64,000 nucleotides of DNA from Aphis gossypii (Eukaryota > Arthropoda > Insecta > Hemiptera > Aphididae). This document shows, piece after piece, positions 45,058-58,013 of the stretch; position 1 is the stretch's first letter; each line of letters begins with the position of its first letter. The notes beneath the pieces were generated by a model. That model had not been told where the DNA came from, made no database searches, and saw nothing but the letters and a program-made list of their open reading frames with translations. The position numbers and the translations under genes were made by a program. The DNA lies in NCBI RefSeq assembly GCF_020184175.1, contig NW_026083026.1, positions 186,001-250,000 of the forward strand. The letters run 5' to 3'.

Positions 45058-47194
45058 CTTCAAATGTAGGGATATCTAAATCAGCTGCCTGGTGAGCTGG
45101 TTGAGTATTTTGTTCTGAAACTAAATGGAAAGTTATTAAGCTAATGTTTCAGTATTATAACATTTAAAATCAATCTACCGTCAACAAAAGCATCATCTAT
45201 GCCAAGCTCAACTATTTCATAGATCTCTTCCTCCGCTAACGTATCATTGATATGTGGCTGTTCAACTTCAAAACAAATTAAATTGTAGAATAAGTGAATA
45301 TTTATTCATAAATAGTTTATTTTATTTATTATTTTTAAATTTGTTAGAATAATATATAATCTGTAATACAGTTTCAATAAACTTATGGGCATAGAAGAAT
45401 AAATTACAAAATGTTAGTACTTGGGTGGAGAACCGCCCAAGGGCGACACTCCAACATTTTATTTATAGAAATACTCTAAGGCATACTTTCGTTTTCTGGC
45501 TGATCAATGGGCTCATTTCGGTCTTCATTATTTGCTAATCAAACAAACAAAAAAGTCATATTTTGTAAAGACAATATATTTTTTATCATATTTTATTTCT
45601 ATATGCTTACCTTGAATCTGGATTGGCACCTCAATATTGTCTGTATTCCCTATAATATTTATATTTAAAGTATAGTAACTAGAGTAAATAATGTATTTTT
45701 AATTTAAATGTATAGTTGTATATTACCGAGAAGATGGCGACCTTCAATTAATCTAAGGTTACCACCTGGTTGTTGGCGCACATTTGGATGCCGGACCATT
45801 CCATGGTTTTCTGGAACTGCTGCTGCCCGTTGACGACCACGACCCCTCCTACCTCTACCAGCACCACGAATGTGGATGGTGGCAATACAGGTGGCAGAGG
45901 CTGAAGTCCAATCATTGGTAGCTGTTCAGGAATATCTTCGAGAAGGATTTCTATAATTCCATTTTATTGTCATTTAGTTAATACACCCAATTGAATTTAT
46001 ATGGTACCTACCATTAGCTAAAGGGCCTGTTTGCATGTCTATATACCCTCTCACCGAATAAGACACTCTTCTTAAATATGCCATTGTGTCATAGCGTCTA
46101 TAGCGTATGTTCCGTAGATCATCAGCCAAAATGCAGTTATTTGTGTCTCTGCTAGACACAAAAGATCTTCGTACCTTTAAAGTTTGATTTATTAAAATTA
46201 AAATTAATTTCAAAAATGTAAGCCATATATAGTTAGTTATCTCACTTGTTGGCCATTGATTGTTTGTAATGTTTCCCTCCGTACTCTACTTTCAACCGAT
46301 CGTAATCGATCTGCAAAAAATTATAAAAACCAATCAAAATTCTAGCTTTTGCCAACTATATATTTTTATTAAAAATCAATTGCCGTAAAAAGACCAGACT
46401 GGGGGATGTATGCCTATGGTGGACTTAAGCATACTGTGAAAACTTTCCACAAAGTTGTTTGTACGGATGTTTACACCATAAACGGAAAACCTAGATGGAC
46501 GTACTGTTGTCAACCAGTATTGTCTGACATAGTCCACTAACTGAACAATACGGTTCAGTATGCCCATACGTGTTGCCAATCTTGTGATTGCTAGAAAACC
46601 CCCAAGAATGTGGAAGTCTTCTGGCAATTCTGGCATCTGTTGTGGTGGCAAGTGTGGTAAAGACATAATCTATATATAAAAAAAATGTTAATATTAATGT
46701 AAGAATTTCTCATATCACTAGATCCTAATCCATCCGCCATTAATTGTTATTTCTTATTACCATTTTCAGTATTGTGGCAGCATGATGGTTTTCACGAAAT
46801 AATGTCACCATGCCATGGGTCTGGACAAAACGTAAAATGCTCTGCAAACAAATAGTGCATTTGAAAATATAATTTCTTTATTGACTAAGGTAAATCACAA
46901 ATGCTGAAATATATTAAAAATATTGGTGAACTAGAAAACTTTTTTTTATACATATATCTGTTTCATATCTAGATTAAAGAATCCAGAAAAATACTATACA
47001 ATAATAAAAACATTAATGCACAATTTGTTTATTACCTGGTAAAAATGAAACCAGCACCCGATCAATTGGCATTCTGGAATCACTATTCGTATTGCATTTC
47101 GCATGGCTGTTTCAAAGTCTGATACAATACTTACATTTTGCCAGTCAAAAATATCTTCTGGTAAATTATTTCGCACATATTTGCCAATGTTGCG

Positions 47195-47998
47195 CCGTCA
47201 AACTCCTACCGTAAGGCGGTTAATTTGATGACTCGCGACCTGTTAATAAACTATACCCGGAATGTACTTTAACAAAGAAGGCATAAAGCCTTTATTTTAC
47301 ATGCAATAATAATAATAGTTAAAATATGTTATACAGTATATGTAATATATATGAATGAATATGTATTTATCCTACGCGCTACACATGAGTATATGTAATA
47401 GTACAACAACAATAATGATATAACAGATTGATAAAAGATAATAAATATTTAATGATAATAAAATATGTAACGACCGTACTAGTATCAACAGTTACGACGG
47501 TGGGTGGCGTGGTATCAGCAATGGAGAAGTCGTGATAACGGGAAGAACTGCAGCGCATAAACAAGTCACTAGCATATGACCTTTATGACGACGGATGACG
47601 GCGTGGTGTCGCTTACAACGATAGGCGTTGTCGGCGGTTAGTTGCAACAGCGAAAGTTATAGCAGGCTTTCAAAAGAAACATATGCGATATCATCGAAAA
47701 CACCGACGAATCGACCAGACGGATTCGCAAACGTATTTCGAATCGCGTAATATAACGCGACGGACACAAACGGCAGATGCGTGCAGTTATCGTGCAAGTC
47801 CAGGGCATACTGCTTAGACGGTGGCGGGGCGACGTACGTAAAAACGATACCGGCGGCATTGCGCAACAGTTAGATAATAATAATCTGTCATAGCCCGTGC
47901 GATTTGTCGTCGAGATCAGAGTCCGCGGGTGTATTATATATTACATTGACGCGCGCTGGAAGGCCGACCTAACGGCAGCGACTTCGTTATTGATAGCG
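47195..47998 (-). mobile_element. 804-bp GC-richer insertion of unknown origin in MULE exon 5
   Basis: It splits exon 5 between GLLKR and NIGKYVRNN, and GCG is present on both sides (47192-47194, 47996-47998), a likely 3-bp TSD. The ends (CCGTCAAACTCC / CTTCGTTATTGATA on +) are not inverted repeats. The minus strand carries an ORF (47866-47657) with FTYVAPPPSKQYALDLHD and RFVGVFDDIAYVSFE, and AATAAA downstream at about 47310. I do not recognise the family. Composition and CpG content differ from the host exons. Confidence 0.6.
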
Positions 47999-49523
47999 TT
48001 TCAACAGTCCTATATAGACGTTTTCTGTTCTACGATTTAATAATGCGTATACCACAGGAACTGACTTAAATTACAAATGTAAATTGAAGAAAATAAAATT
48101 TAAATAAACTAAATATGTAAGTAAATTGATTATCTAATGTTAACATATCTCTTACGACATTATCCAAGACAGCGTGGATTGTGATCAACTGCTCGGAATC
48201 AGCAGGAACTCGCGGAATAACACCAAATGTACCATCAATTGCCAAGACTCTTGCTTCACGTAGGTATGGAGCAATGTGTCGTATAAATGTCAAATTTAAA
48301 AAATCAATCCTCCAAAAATCAATTCTTCATTGACTATGAACTCCAAGTTTCCATGGAAGAATGGTGCATTATCGTCTACTGAATAAAGTAGACGGTTTTG
48401 CCATGTTGGTGACACAATAATCTCTCCCATGGCCCTGAGATTATCTGGTGTTGGGGGATTCACACTTCGTGGCACATAGCGCATTGCCCGTAGTGCTTGC
48501 TCACGAGACACCTCTATACCTGCATTTGGAAATCTAAAAAATTATTATTCATGTATGAGTACATTTTGACATAATTCTAAATGAAGTATTTAAGTAATTT
48601 TGTAAATTTGTTTACCTCCTCGCTTCTTCTTCCAGAATTGTCCGTGCAGGTGTCCCCTCTGTTAAAGCACGCCGTCTCATTGCATCGTAGAATGCCCCAA
48701 TCTCTATATCATGCCCTACATGATGATTGTGTGGTTGATACATTAGAATCGGACTATTTTCTGGAAATAGTGACATTGATGCAGTAGCAGTACATCCCCG
48801 TTCGTAACGCGAACATCGAAGCTGTCTATAAGGTTATTTTTTAAGGTATATTAATCATATTAAAGTCTATCAACCAGTGTACTCAATATTAATGCATTAT
48901 ATTTTTATAAGTATTCAATACTAACCGTCGATTAGTGGATTGATGATTTTGCACATATGTGTATCCAACATCATCAGCATATACCAAGTGACCTCTGAGC
49001 CCTGGTACTCTCCTTGATGGAGCTCCTTCATTGCCAAGAAGAATATCGATCACTCTATGAGGTGACCGAGATCTCGACCTGATTCTTCCACCATGTTCAT
49101 CTGATGAATTGTGTACATACATTTTTATATTGAAAATTATTAAGCAAATACTAGTTTAACATTTGTTTTAAATTTACAAATAATTTTATTTTTTGTCACT
49201 AAAATTTTGAATTGATATTGAGTAAATTAACATATTTATTTTTATGTATATTATAATTTATTATGTAAATTTAAATATAGAAATATAATCATTAATGATA
49301 AATTATTTTTATTAGCTCTTAATAATTAAACTAAACATTAAAGATATTTGAAAATTAATTTTAATACTATGTTACCACTGATCAAGTTCAAAAATGTTTA
49401 AATAATTATTTTGACTTACCTGCCATACTGGTAAATCTTGAAAAAATCAAACCAAAAGACACTTAACTGTTTACTTACAACCGAGTTGACGCTAATTAAG
49501 ACTGTATGACATACAACTGGTGG

Positions 49524-49531
49524 CTTTTATA
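49524..49531 (-). promoter_or_regulatory. TATA box of the MULE-RING gene
   Basis: The minus strand reads TATAAAAG about 100 bp upstream of the ATG at 49426. It is a good match to a pol II core promoter at a sensible distance. Confidence 0.55.
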
Positions 49532-49539
49532 GAAAAGTG

Positions 49540-50463
49540 TTATCCCCCTCTTATAAATCATCACGTAATAATTTGGAATGACAATGATAAATTCTTAAAA
49601 GTTTAAGGGGCTAATGGTTCTATAGGTACTTTAGAATATTTATACAAGCCAAGTTAACTTCTTCGAAAGGCCGAGTATGCGATATGTCAACTATGTGAGG
49701 GATGCGCAGCTTTGGTCGGGACTCAGGACACGGGTTACTTCTCTCGTGGGCCGGACGCCGGAGTATAGTACAATATACAAATATTGAATATTTAACTAGT
49801 TACGGTTGGGAAAACCGTTGTGGCGTTGTGCCTACATATTATATAAAATAAAATAAACGCCACTGCAGCGTACCCGAATTTGTATCAATAACTAGAAATA
49901 TAGAATAACAAGAAATAACAAGAATTATAGAAGAAAATGTAGTATATTATGATACGTTATTATAATATATCAATAATCGACAAATAAACATGCCACTGCG
50001 CAATGCGCGCACGTATAATTTAATGTTGGTATTATTATTTATATCGTTCTTTGTTTATCGTCATCGTCGCCGCTGTCGTCGTCGTCGCCCCACCGCCGTT
50101 TTCAAGGAAAAAATTAAAAATACCTAGTCCAAAATAAAATTCAGTTAAATCATTATCATTGGAATATTCGATCGGTTGTTATCTTGGAGATAAACTGACT
50201 GTTGCGTCGACGCTAATAAATTAGTAATTATTAACTATTACTTATTAGCCGTTACTTTAGTTACTTATTACTTCATTAGCCTTGACTTTGTGTTCGTGTC
50301 TCCGTTTGGTGAATTATTCTACTATTCTTTGCTGCAGCCGATTTTGTTCTTTGTCATCGCCTTTTGTAAGTGAAAATATTTTGAGTCTATTTTATATTTG
50401 TAATCTTCTTCAACAAGTCAGTATAGATTATTTCATATTACTTTTTGTCTTAATAACTTCTAT
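49540..50463. other. Spacer with a CGTCGT microsatellite
   Basis: No gene supported. A GC-richer patch lies at about 49670-49760 and a CGTCGTCGTCG repeat at about 50070-50090. Confidence 0.45.
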
Positions 50464-50471
50464 TTAATACC

Positions 50472-53400
50472 CAGGGTCTATTCTAAGGATTTTTGTCAAC
50501 AACACATTACATTCCATCTGTCTCTCTATCAAAGGTCACACATTTATAACTCTACTCTTAACTATTCTAAAATATAATTATAATATAACAATAAAACTAA
50601 TAAACATTGCAAAAATGAATATATTTCGACCAAAACATTTGTCATTTTAAATATAGTTTTTAATAAGTACAGAATTTTATTGTGTAATATAATTATAAAA
50701 AATAAATTTTAATACTTTTAATTATAGGTATGTTAAAATTCAATATAATATAATATTAAATAGAAAAGTAAAAAAAATAATAATTTTTTCTTTAATACAA
50801 TTTAATGTATCAAAACTATTCAAAATTTTAATTTTAACTAAAACTTTTTAATTTTTTTTGTTATATTTTCTTCTTTGTATACTGTAGTTTTCTTATCAGC
50901 TTCTTCAAATATGCCTTTAAACCATGTTTGTTCCTTTGCTTTATGTGTATCTTTTACTCGCCGGTCTTTTTTGTTTATCCATAATTGTACTGCTGGTCTA
51001 GGATCCCACATTGTTAATGGAGGCATATTATAATATATAAATAAATACTCGTTTTCAGTTTCAACTGTTAAATTTTGTCGATCGTAAGACTTGAGTATAT
51101 TTCCTATACTTATTAGACGTTCGACATTAGCGCTATGTGGTTTAGCAACTAAGATTCTGGAAAGTACTAAACTTACATTTTTATAAAATTCAGACTGTAC
51201 TAAAAATGATACCAATGAAGATAAATTCATTTTACGAATATCAGTTATTGTATCTATGTTTAAAATGTCTTCGTATTCAAAAGATAATTCCATGAGATCA
51301 GTATCACTAGCTAAAATTTCATGTACTTTTTTAATGTCAGCAGTTGATTGTAGTGAAACAAATGGAGTTGTATACTTTACCATATCTGAATTAACGTCAA
51401 TACGTTCATTTAAAAAATTTGTTAATGATATTATGATTTCGTTACAAACCGATTCTAAATCCCGAGTATCAGAAACATATTTGTGGTGTTCTTTTCTGCG
51501 TTTAATTCGTGGTTTTTGTAACTTCATTCCCATAAATTCTTCTAATGCACCTTTCTCATCATATTTTTTTGTTGCTTCGTTAAAAGCCTGAACCCAACCT
51601 CCAATAAGATCATTCGTTTTTAATGTTTTAAGTCGCTCAATCACCAAAGTTGTTTCTTTTGTCATATCGAGAACTGTAGTAGAATCAGATTGTATTTTTT
51701 TTTTGATAACGACTAAAAACTGAAAGTAAATCAGCCATAAATGCAAGATATTTAATATTATCTTCATCTAATAAAAATTGTTCAAATCCTTTGGCTTCTT
51801 TTTCTTTGCTGTTTTGCATGTATAAAACTAAAGCACGCCATGATGTTAATACTGCATTAACTAGACTAAATGAGAACTCCGTCCATCTCACTGTAAAAAG
51901 TTTAGGAAGGCGAAGTAACTGACAATTATTTTTTGAGGCTACATCATCAAGTTCTCGTGAACGAAGAGCAGACGTGTGAAAAAATGTAGACAATCCTATT
52001 AATTTATCGAATAAATGTTTTATTTCAGGTACAGAATTAATAGTATCTTTCCACGCAAGATTCGAACGGTGAGCTGCACACCAAATTTTTTGTAAAGGGA
52101 TATTTGAATTTATGTTTGATGTTGATGCTGTTGTTCTCCATTCATTTTCAATCAAAACCCATAATCCTCCTCTAGTTCCAATATTTACATTTGTTCCATC
52201 CGTAACGATGGATGAAATATTTCTTAAAATATATTCCATTGTTGCTTCTCCAACATTATTTCTGCATGCTGATTCTATTGCTTCTAATACGCCTTCAGCT
52301 CCCCGTTTACATACTTGACCTGCTCCTAAAAAATATTGTTCTTGTTCCCCTTTCTTTGTAATTATTTTCAATAAAATATAAATTTTATCGATTTGACTAC
52401 GATCGACTGAACCATCACACCTCAAAGACATTGCTAGAGCATTGGTTTTTATGTTCAAAGCAAATTGTTTTTGGAAACTTTCAACGATGCACTTTAATAA
52501 TTCTTTATGAGAACTAGGTGTTATATATTGAAAATCAAATAATTTAGTTGATTCATAATTTTGGTTAAAAGTTTCAAATGAAAAATCACATGCTATCTCA
52601 CTGGTAACTACTCTCATGGGAAACGTTTGAGCACTTAACGTTAATTTTTTAGCATCACCATATACGTGAATAAGTAAAGAACCAATTTTATTTGCAAGAT
52701 TAGATTGAGATTTCAATATTAAATTATCCATAGAACTTTTACCAGAATCCAATGCTGGCAGCGTAGATAATCGCATAGCCTTTTCGCATTGTAGATGGTA
52801 TTTTGTTTCTAAATGCTTCTTTACGTATTCATTTCTATAAATTGCGCCACACTCTTGAGCGATATTTGGAATTTGACTTTTCTCGGAAAATGCTTTAACT
52901 AAATTAGGAAATTTGTAACATATTTCACACCGAATAAAATGCTTGCCATTTCTATGATAGTGTTTAAATATATCTGATTTTTTGCAAATATTTGAAACAC
53001 CATCAGTAGCAATAGCTTCTTTCTTACTTAATGATGAAATGGAAGTATTAGACGAAACCTGAGTAGATTTATGATCTTCATTTGATATTTTAGAAAAATT
53101 AACTGTTTTTATGTTAACGTCTGATCTTACGTCTTCAACATGGGATGTAGTGTCATTTGAATAATTTTCAAAACCATCAAGTTCTTTATTCAATGGAAGT
53201 AGAATATCAGAAGCCGTAGGACATTTAGGTATAAGCCAATTTAAAAGATTTTTATTTTGTTTAGCCATTTCTGAAATTTAATTATTACAAAATTACATAA
53301 TGTAAAATAAAAATAAATGTGCAATTTATTGTTCGTTTTAATGTGTAAAAAATGTCTACCAAAAGGAGTAAAATAATATATTTTTACATCGTTTTTCTAC

Positions 53401-54526
53401 ATATTTTCAATTTGATAAAAATTAAGAATGTACAAATCACAGATGCTGACCGACAGCGCGCCAGAAAAATACATATTATACATAGAAAACAAACATCCCA
53501 CATGGCATTTGAAAAATGAAAATATTTTCATTTATTAGAATATTAGATAATATGATTATTCTTTATTAATTTTATTCCCAATGGCTTTTTTTGATAATAT
53601 AAAAATTAATTAGGTAAATACACATTAACTACTTAAGATACTTATGTAAGTATACTTAAAACTAATTACGTAATTATATTTAAATTTATAAATTTTATTA
53701 AAAACAAGCCAAATTGTATTTAGGTATATGTTTTGTGGGAACAATAATTAATTATTATTGCAGCTTACTATGAAATATAAAAATATAAAAGTCAAATAAA
53801 TAATTAAAATCCAATTGGACCATATAACAAAAACCGTACATTTCACATACAAGTATAATACTACTAGGTAGGTACTTACCGAAATGATGTGTCTGACGTC
53901 TATATATACTATATTTGAATAATATTATAAACACTAAGCTAATTATTACTTATTAGGTACACACTCAAACTAATATTGCACTTCAAATATGAATACAATA
54001 TTGAATATACCCGTACAATAAGTAGAAAGCCGGCGATTTGTAAAATAATTATCGGCGGAATTACCGGTATTGAATCGTAAGAAACCAAGGCCTGCAAATA
54101 CCTATTATAATGTTATATTTATAACCCATATAAATAGTATATTATACAATACACATAGGTAATACTAAATCATACATACTGGTTACATAGACATACAATC
54201 ATACTAGATTGTATGTCTATGTTCGGCGTAAGCAAGTACCGATAAGGTAATCGATTTCCGAAAAATAATCTTTAAAATAATACATATAACTAGTCAAATA
54301 ATTTAACATTTAATCAATAATCAAAAATCAATAATTCCCACAAATTTATGACATCCGTAGTTTTTCAAAAATATTATTTTCGAATAAGTTCACCAACTTC
54401 CTTAGTTCCTCACCCGTAATTTTATTATTATAACATTATCAACAACATAAAAATGTATTTCCAACAACGCAAAACATTTTCTCAATATCGCAAACAATGC
54501 TCAACAGCGCTTTACAATATACCCTG
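50472..54526 (-). mobile_element. Complete hAT transposon with TIRs and 8-bp TSD
   Basis: The ends are CAGGGTCTATTCTAAGG (50472) and, as reverse complement at the right, CAGGGTATATTGTAAAG (54526). TTAATACC is duplicated exactly at 50464-50471 and 54527-54534, the 8-bp size made by hAT transposases. Length 4055 bp. It holds one transposase gene on the minus strand and no other coding sequence. About 1.25 kb of AT-rich sequence separates the gene from the right end. Confidence 0.92.
50838..53268 (-). CDS. hAT transposase (KIAA1586-like), one homopolymer slip
   Basis: Two frames cover one protein of about 800 residues: 53268-51685 and 51767-50838. They meet at a T10 run (51695-51704, A10 in the gene); a single base separates SRYQKK from IQSDSTTVLD. 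Features: N-terminal zinc-finger-like part (FIRCEICYKF ... HLETKYH), catalytic Asp regions SLRCDGSVDRSQIDKIY and SIVTDGTNVNIG, the CxxH-like WCAAHRSNL, the RW element FTVRWTE, and a C-terminal hATC domain (LVAKPHSANVERLISI, ENEYLFIYYN). The group contains vertebrate KIAA1586-like domesticated proteins. Start MAKQNKNLLNW is the first Met of the open frame. If the T10 length is a sequencing error, the gene is intact. Confidence 0.85.
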
Positions 54527-54534
54527 TTAATACC

Positions 54535-55202
54535 TATACTTAAGTGTTGAATAGTGTCGGTCTGGCCCACTTGGCCACCTGGGGCTCTTGAATATTTTAA
54601 ATTATTAAGGGCCCATAGCCAAATTAGAAAATGTACTTTATAACCTATAATTATTAATTATATTAAATTATATTAATTATTTAAGTTGTGGAAACATTTC
54701 ACATTTTTTTGGTTTTTTTTTTAATTCACCACATTATGGTTTTGTGCGTAGCATTTAAATATGTTAGGTATTATACTTCAGTGTAAACGTGAAATTAAGT
54801 TTTAAGTAAGTAATTTCTAAAGTTCAAATTTTTAAATCTAAATTTCTATCTTCGATCAGCCAACAATATCTGAATTTCTTAACTTCTGCAGCTTGGTCAA
54901 ATAGACAATAAACATTTTATATGTTAGAATATTCTAGTGTTAAACTAAAAAACAACTATTTTATTAATGTATAGCTAATTTATTTCATTTGTGTTTATTT
55001 GATGTTTATTGGGTTTACCTATGTATACCTTTTTTTTAATTTTTTGTGTACAAATCGAAAAAAGTATGTAAATCTTTTAAACTCCAATATATTTATTTAA
55101 TTTAAATATCATATAATTTTACAGTTAGTACCTACCTATCTAATAAATATTTTTTAATTAAAAATAAAATGATTTTATTGTAATGTAGGTATGAAATAGT
55201 AG
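54535..55202. other. Spacer, possible TE end
   Basis: No gene. AGTGTCGGTCTGGCCCACTT at about 54549 looks like an eroded hAT-type end but has no partner. Confidence 0.35.
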
Positions 55203-55421
55203 TTAAATTTTGTTTAGGTTTGTGGCTGATGGTGCTTGGTCGTGAGTCAGGCTGATACTAGTTTTTAAGTTATATTTTACATTAAAAATTATTTCATTTA
55301 TTGTTTTTACTATAGCATTTTCTGGAGCACCTGTTGTGTTAAGGTCTAATGCCCAGTATTGTGATTTGAACGTGTAGCTTTTAATACATTTTAAACTGAT
55401 ATTGATGTTTGATTGCTTCAC
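55203..55421 (-). pseudogene. Unassigned short ORF
   Basis: A 72-residue frame with protein-like composition (YWALDLNTTGAPENAIVK, SISLTHDQAPSATN) but no recognised domain and no neighbouring exon. It may be the last exon of a lost TE gene. Confidence 0.3.
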
Positions 55422-55828
55422 ATCATGTAAGTACCTACATTATATAATTTTTATTTTATGAATTTATAGATGTAGTAAGTAATAAGTAATAACAATACCT
55501 ATAATATAATATATAGTAATACCTACATATAATATGTATGCATGTATGTATCTAATATATATAGGTAAATACTTATTTAGCATATTTACTTATAATTTTA
55601 TTTTTTTAACAATTGATTACCTAAATGATTAATTTATTTTAATAAGACAAAAATCAGGAGTAATTTTTTGGTTAATATTGTATTGTGAGCTGTGGAATTT
55701 TGAGTTTTGTCTTTTGTCATTTAGTAATTTTAAAGAATGTAGAGTCAGTCAGCTGTAACTCTTATTAAATTATCTCTTGCAGGATTTAATAAATGTTAAA
55801 ATAATATTTTTAACTTATAATTTTCAAT

Positions 55829-57879
55829 ATGATTAAAAGTAATCGTACCAAAAGAAGAAAAAGAAAACAAGAATTGGATAATATTCTAAAAATTTATTCC
55901 ATAAATCATTCTGATATTCCTATCCAATTCAATGAAAATAATGTTACCTGTTCAACTGACTATCTGAACCTTTCTCCTAAAATTGCTTGTCAAACAGACT
56001 CAATGCAAGTAGAACAACCAAGCTCACATTTTTCTGAGGCAGTTCCTATGGTTTCTTCTCCTTTAAGTTCACCAGATAAAATATTATCAGACATACATGA
56101 AATTACAGAAAGGAAAAGTTTTGTAAATAATAGGTTTAAAGAAGACTTAGGTATTTGGGCTATTGAATGCAATGTACCAAACTTAACTGTTAATAAACTA
56201 TTAAATGTTATGAAAAAATATGAAACTATTAACACCCAAGATCTACCAAGAGATGCAAGAACACTACTAGCCACACCGCAGAGACCAAGAATTAATATTC
56301 GTAATGTCCACCCTGGCCATTATTATCATTTTGGATTGGCAGCTGGTATATTAAGATATGCAATAACTGACTCTTGTGAGATTAAAATTGCCATTGGCAT
56401 CGATGGTCTTCCATTGTCCAAAAGCAGTAAAGGGCAATTTTGGCCTATATTAGCATTTGTCATGAATAACACCACAAAAAAAGTTTTTCCTATAGGTGTT
56501 TACTATGGCACTGCTAAATCTTGTGATAGCAATGATTTTTTAGCAGATTTTATTTCAGAAGCCAAAGAACTTATTGTTAATGGTATTGTTGTCAATGGTG
56601 TTTTGAAAAAAGTGTCAATTGATGTGTTTGTATGCGATGCTCCTGCTAAAGCATTTTTATTAAAAATTAAAGGTCATTCGGGATTTTCTTCTTGTACCAG
56701 GTGTATACAAGAAGGTGAATATTTTAAAAACCGTGTGTGTTTCCCATACTTAGATCAAAAACCAAATGAAAGGACTCATGATGCATATATAAATATGCTA
56801 TACGAAGAGCATCATACTGGAGAAATATCAAGACTCATGGAGTTATCAGGATTAGATTTAGTTCATTCATTCTCATTGGACTACATGCATTTAGTCTGTT
56901 TGGGTGCTGTTAAGAAATTAATTTTACTTTGGTTGCATAAAGGGCCATTGCTTGTTCGTTTACATAGTCGTAATGTCAAGAAGCTTACATCATCATTGTT
57001 GGATTTAAAACCTTATATTCCCTCTGACTTTGTTAGAAAAACGAGAGAAATACAAGAAGTATGCAGGTGGAAAGCTACCGAGTTACGATTGTTTTTACTG
57101 TACATAGGACCGTTTGTGCTAAAAAATATTTTGAATGAAGATGCTTACACCAATTTTATGGCCTTACATGTTTCTATGTTAGTACTTCTAAGTCCTGATT
57201 ACCAGCAATATGTAAATTATTCGAAACAACTTTTAAATTACTTTGTCCAAACGTTTGAAATGACATATGGCTGTCAACACATTTCGCACAATATTCATGG
57301 ACTAACACACATATCAAATGACTATGAACGCTACGGTCCTCTTGATAATTGTAGTGCGTTTGTTTTTGAAAATTTTATGAAAGAATTGAAATCCAAAGTA
57401 AGAAAACATGATAAGCCTCTTGAACAAGTAATAAATCGATATAATGAAGTATATTATAGTAGTAAAATACAAAAGAATGTTTCTCAAAATCCAAAACAAT
57501 ATATTACATCAAAACCACATACGGACGGACCATTAATTAATAATATTGTTGGAATTCAATTTAAAAAATTACAAATAGGCCATATAAAACTAAACATAGC
57601 CATTGGAAAAGAAAGTTTTTTTTAACTAACAGCGGAGAGCTCGCTAGATGTTTGAACATTGTACAAAGTCAAAACCACTTAATAATAATCGGAAGAATTT
57701 TTGAAAATAAAAATGCATTGTATAAAAATCCTATTGATTCAAAATTATTAAATATTTTTATTGTTGATTCTCCTTCTAAAAATTTAAAATATTGGAATTA
57801 TTTTGAAATAAATAAAAAAGTTATGTTGTTAACTCACAATAACAAATTAATTGCAATGCCTTTAATTCATACTTAAACT
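55829..57879 (+). CDS. Tnp2/CACTA-like transposase, one homopolymer slip near the end
   Basis: A single long frame (55829-57625, 598 aa) plus about 87 residues in the next frame (to 57879). They are separated by one base at a T8 run (57616-57623): KESFF continues as LTNSGELARCLNIV. Features: basic N-terminus (RTKRRKRKQEL), IGIDGLPLSKSSKGQFWPIL with the first acidic residue, DVFVCDAPAKAFLLKIKG with a second, a zinc-type SSCTRCIQEG, LDYMHLVCLG, and HNIHGLTHIS. This order is that of arthropod transposase-domain proteins related to CACTA (EnSpm) Tnp2. An AG acceptor (TCTCTTGCAG) 45 bp before the ATG suggests a spliced 5' leader. The same-strand DUF4806 gene follows 0.2 kb downstream. Confidence 0.75.
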
Positions 57880-57905
57880 TGTATTTTTATTAATCTATTT
57901 AATTC

Positions 57906-58013
57906 ATAATTATTATTTTTAAACTTTTTACTATACTTAATACCTATAATATTTAATGTATAATTATTATTTTTAAACTTTTTACTATACTTAATACCTA
58001 TAATATCTTATGA
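57906..58013 (+). repeat. 54-bp tandem repeat, two copies
   Basis: ATAATTATTATTTTTAAAC plus the next 30 bases (through CTTAATACCTATAATAT) occurs at 57906 and again at 57960. Confidence 0.75.

Larger units (their letters stand above)
44030..49426 (-). pseudogene. FLYWCH finger - MULE transposase - RG linker - two RING fingers, 16 exons
   Basis: Exons (minus): 49426-49420, 49100-48926, 48825-48616, 48533-48156, 48064-47036 (split by an insertion at 47998-47195), 46841-46761, 46669-46384, 46310-46246, 46174-46012, 45950-45727, 45649-45611, 45534-45487, 45265-45179, 45114-45058, 44511-44320, 44244-44030. Start MADEHGGRIRSRSRS. Exons 2-3: FLYWCH-type finger (HLVYADDVGYTYV, LRCSRYERGC, HNHH). Exons 4-7: MULE core with Asp in LAIDGTFGV, Asp in IVSDFETAM, CWFHFYQ, Glu in NNFVESFHS. 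Exon 10: RGAGRGRRGRGRQR. Exons 15 and 16: RING C3HC4 fingers (CFVC, CGHGWCC, CGIC; CLGC, CGHGWYC, CDVC). Phases fit at all joins. Damage: the insertion, one-base slips in exon 4 (A6 at 48298) and exon 10 (about 45850-45870). RINGs suggest ubiquitin ligase activity; this is inference. Confidence 0.8.
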
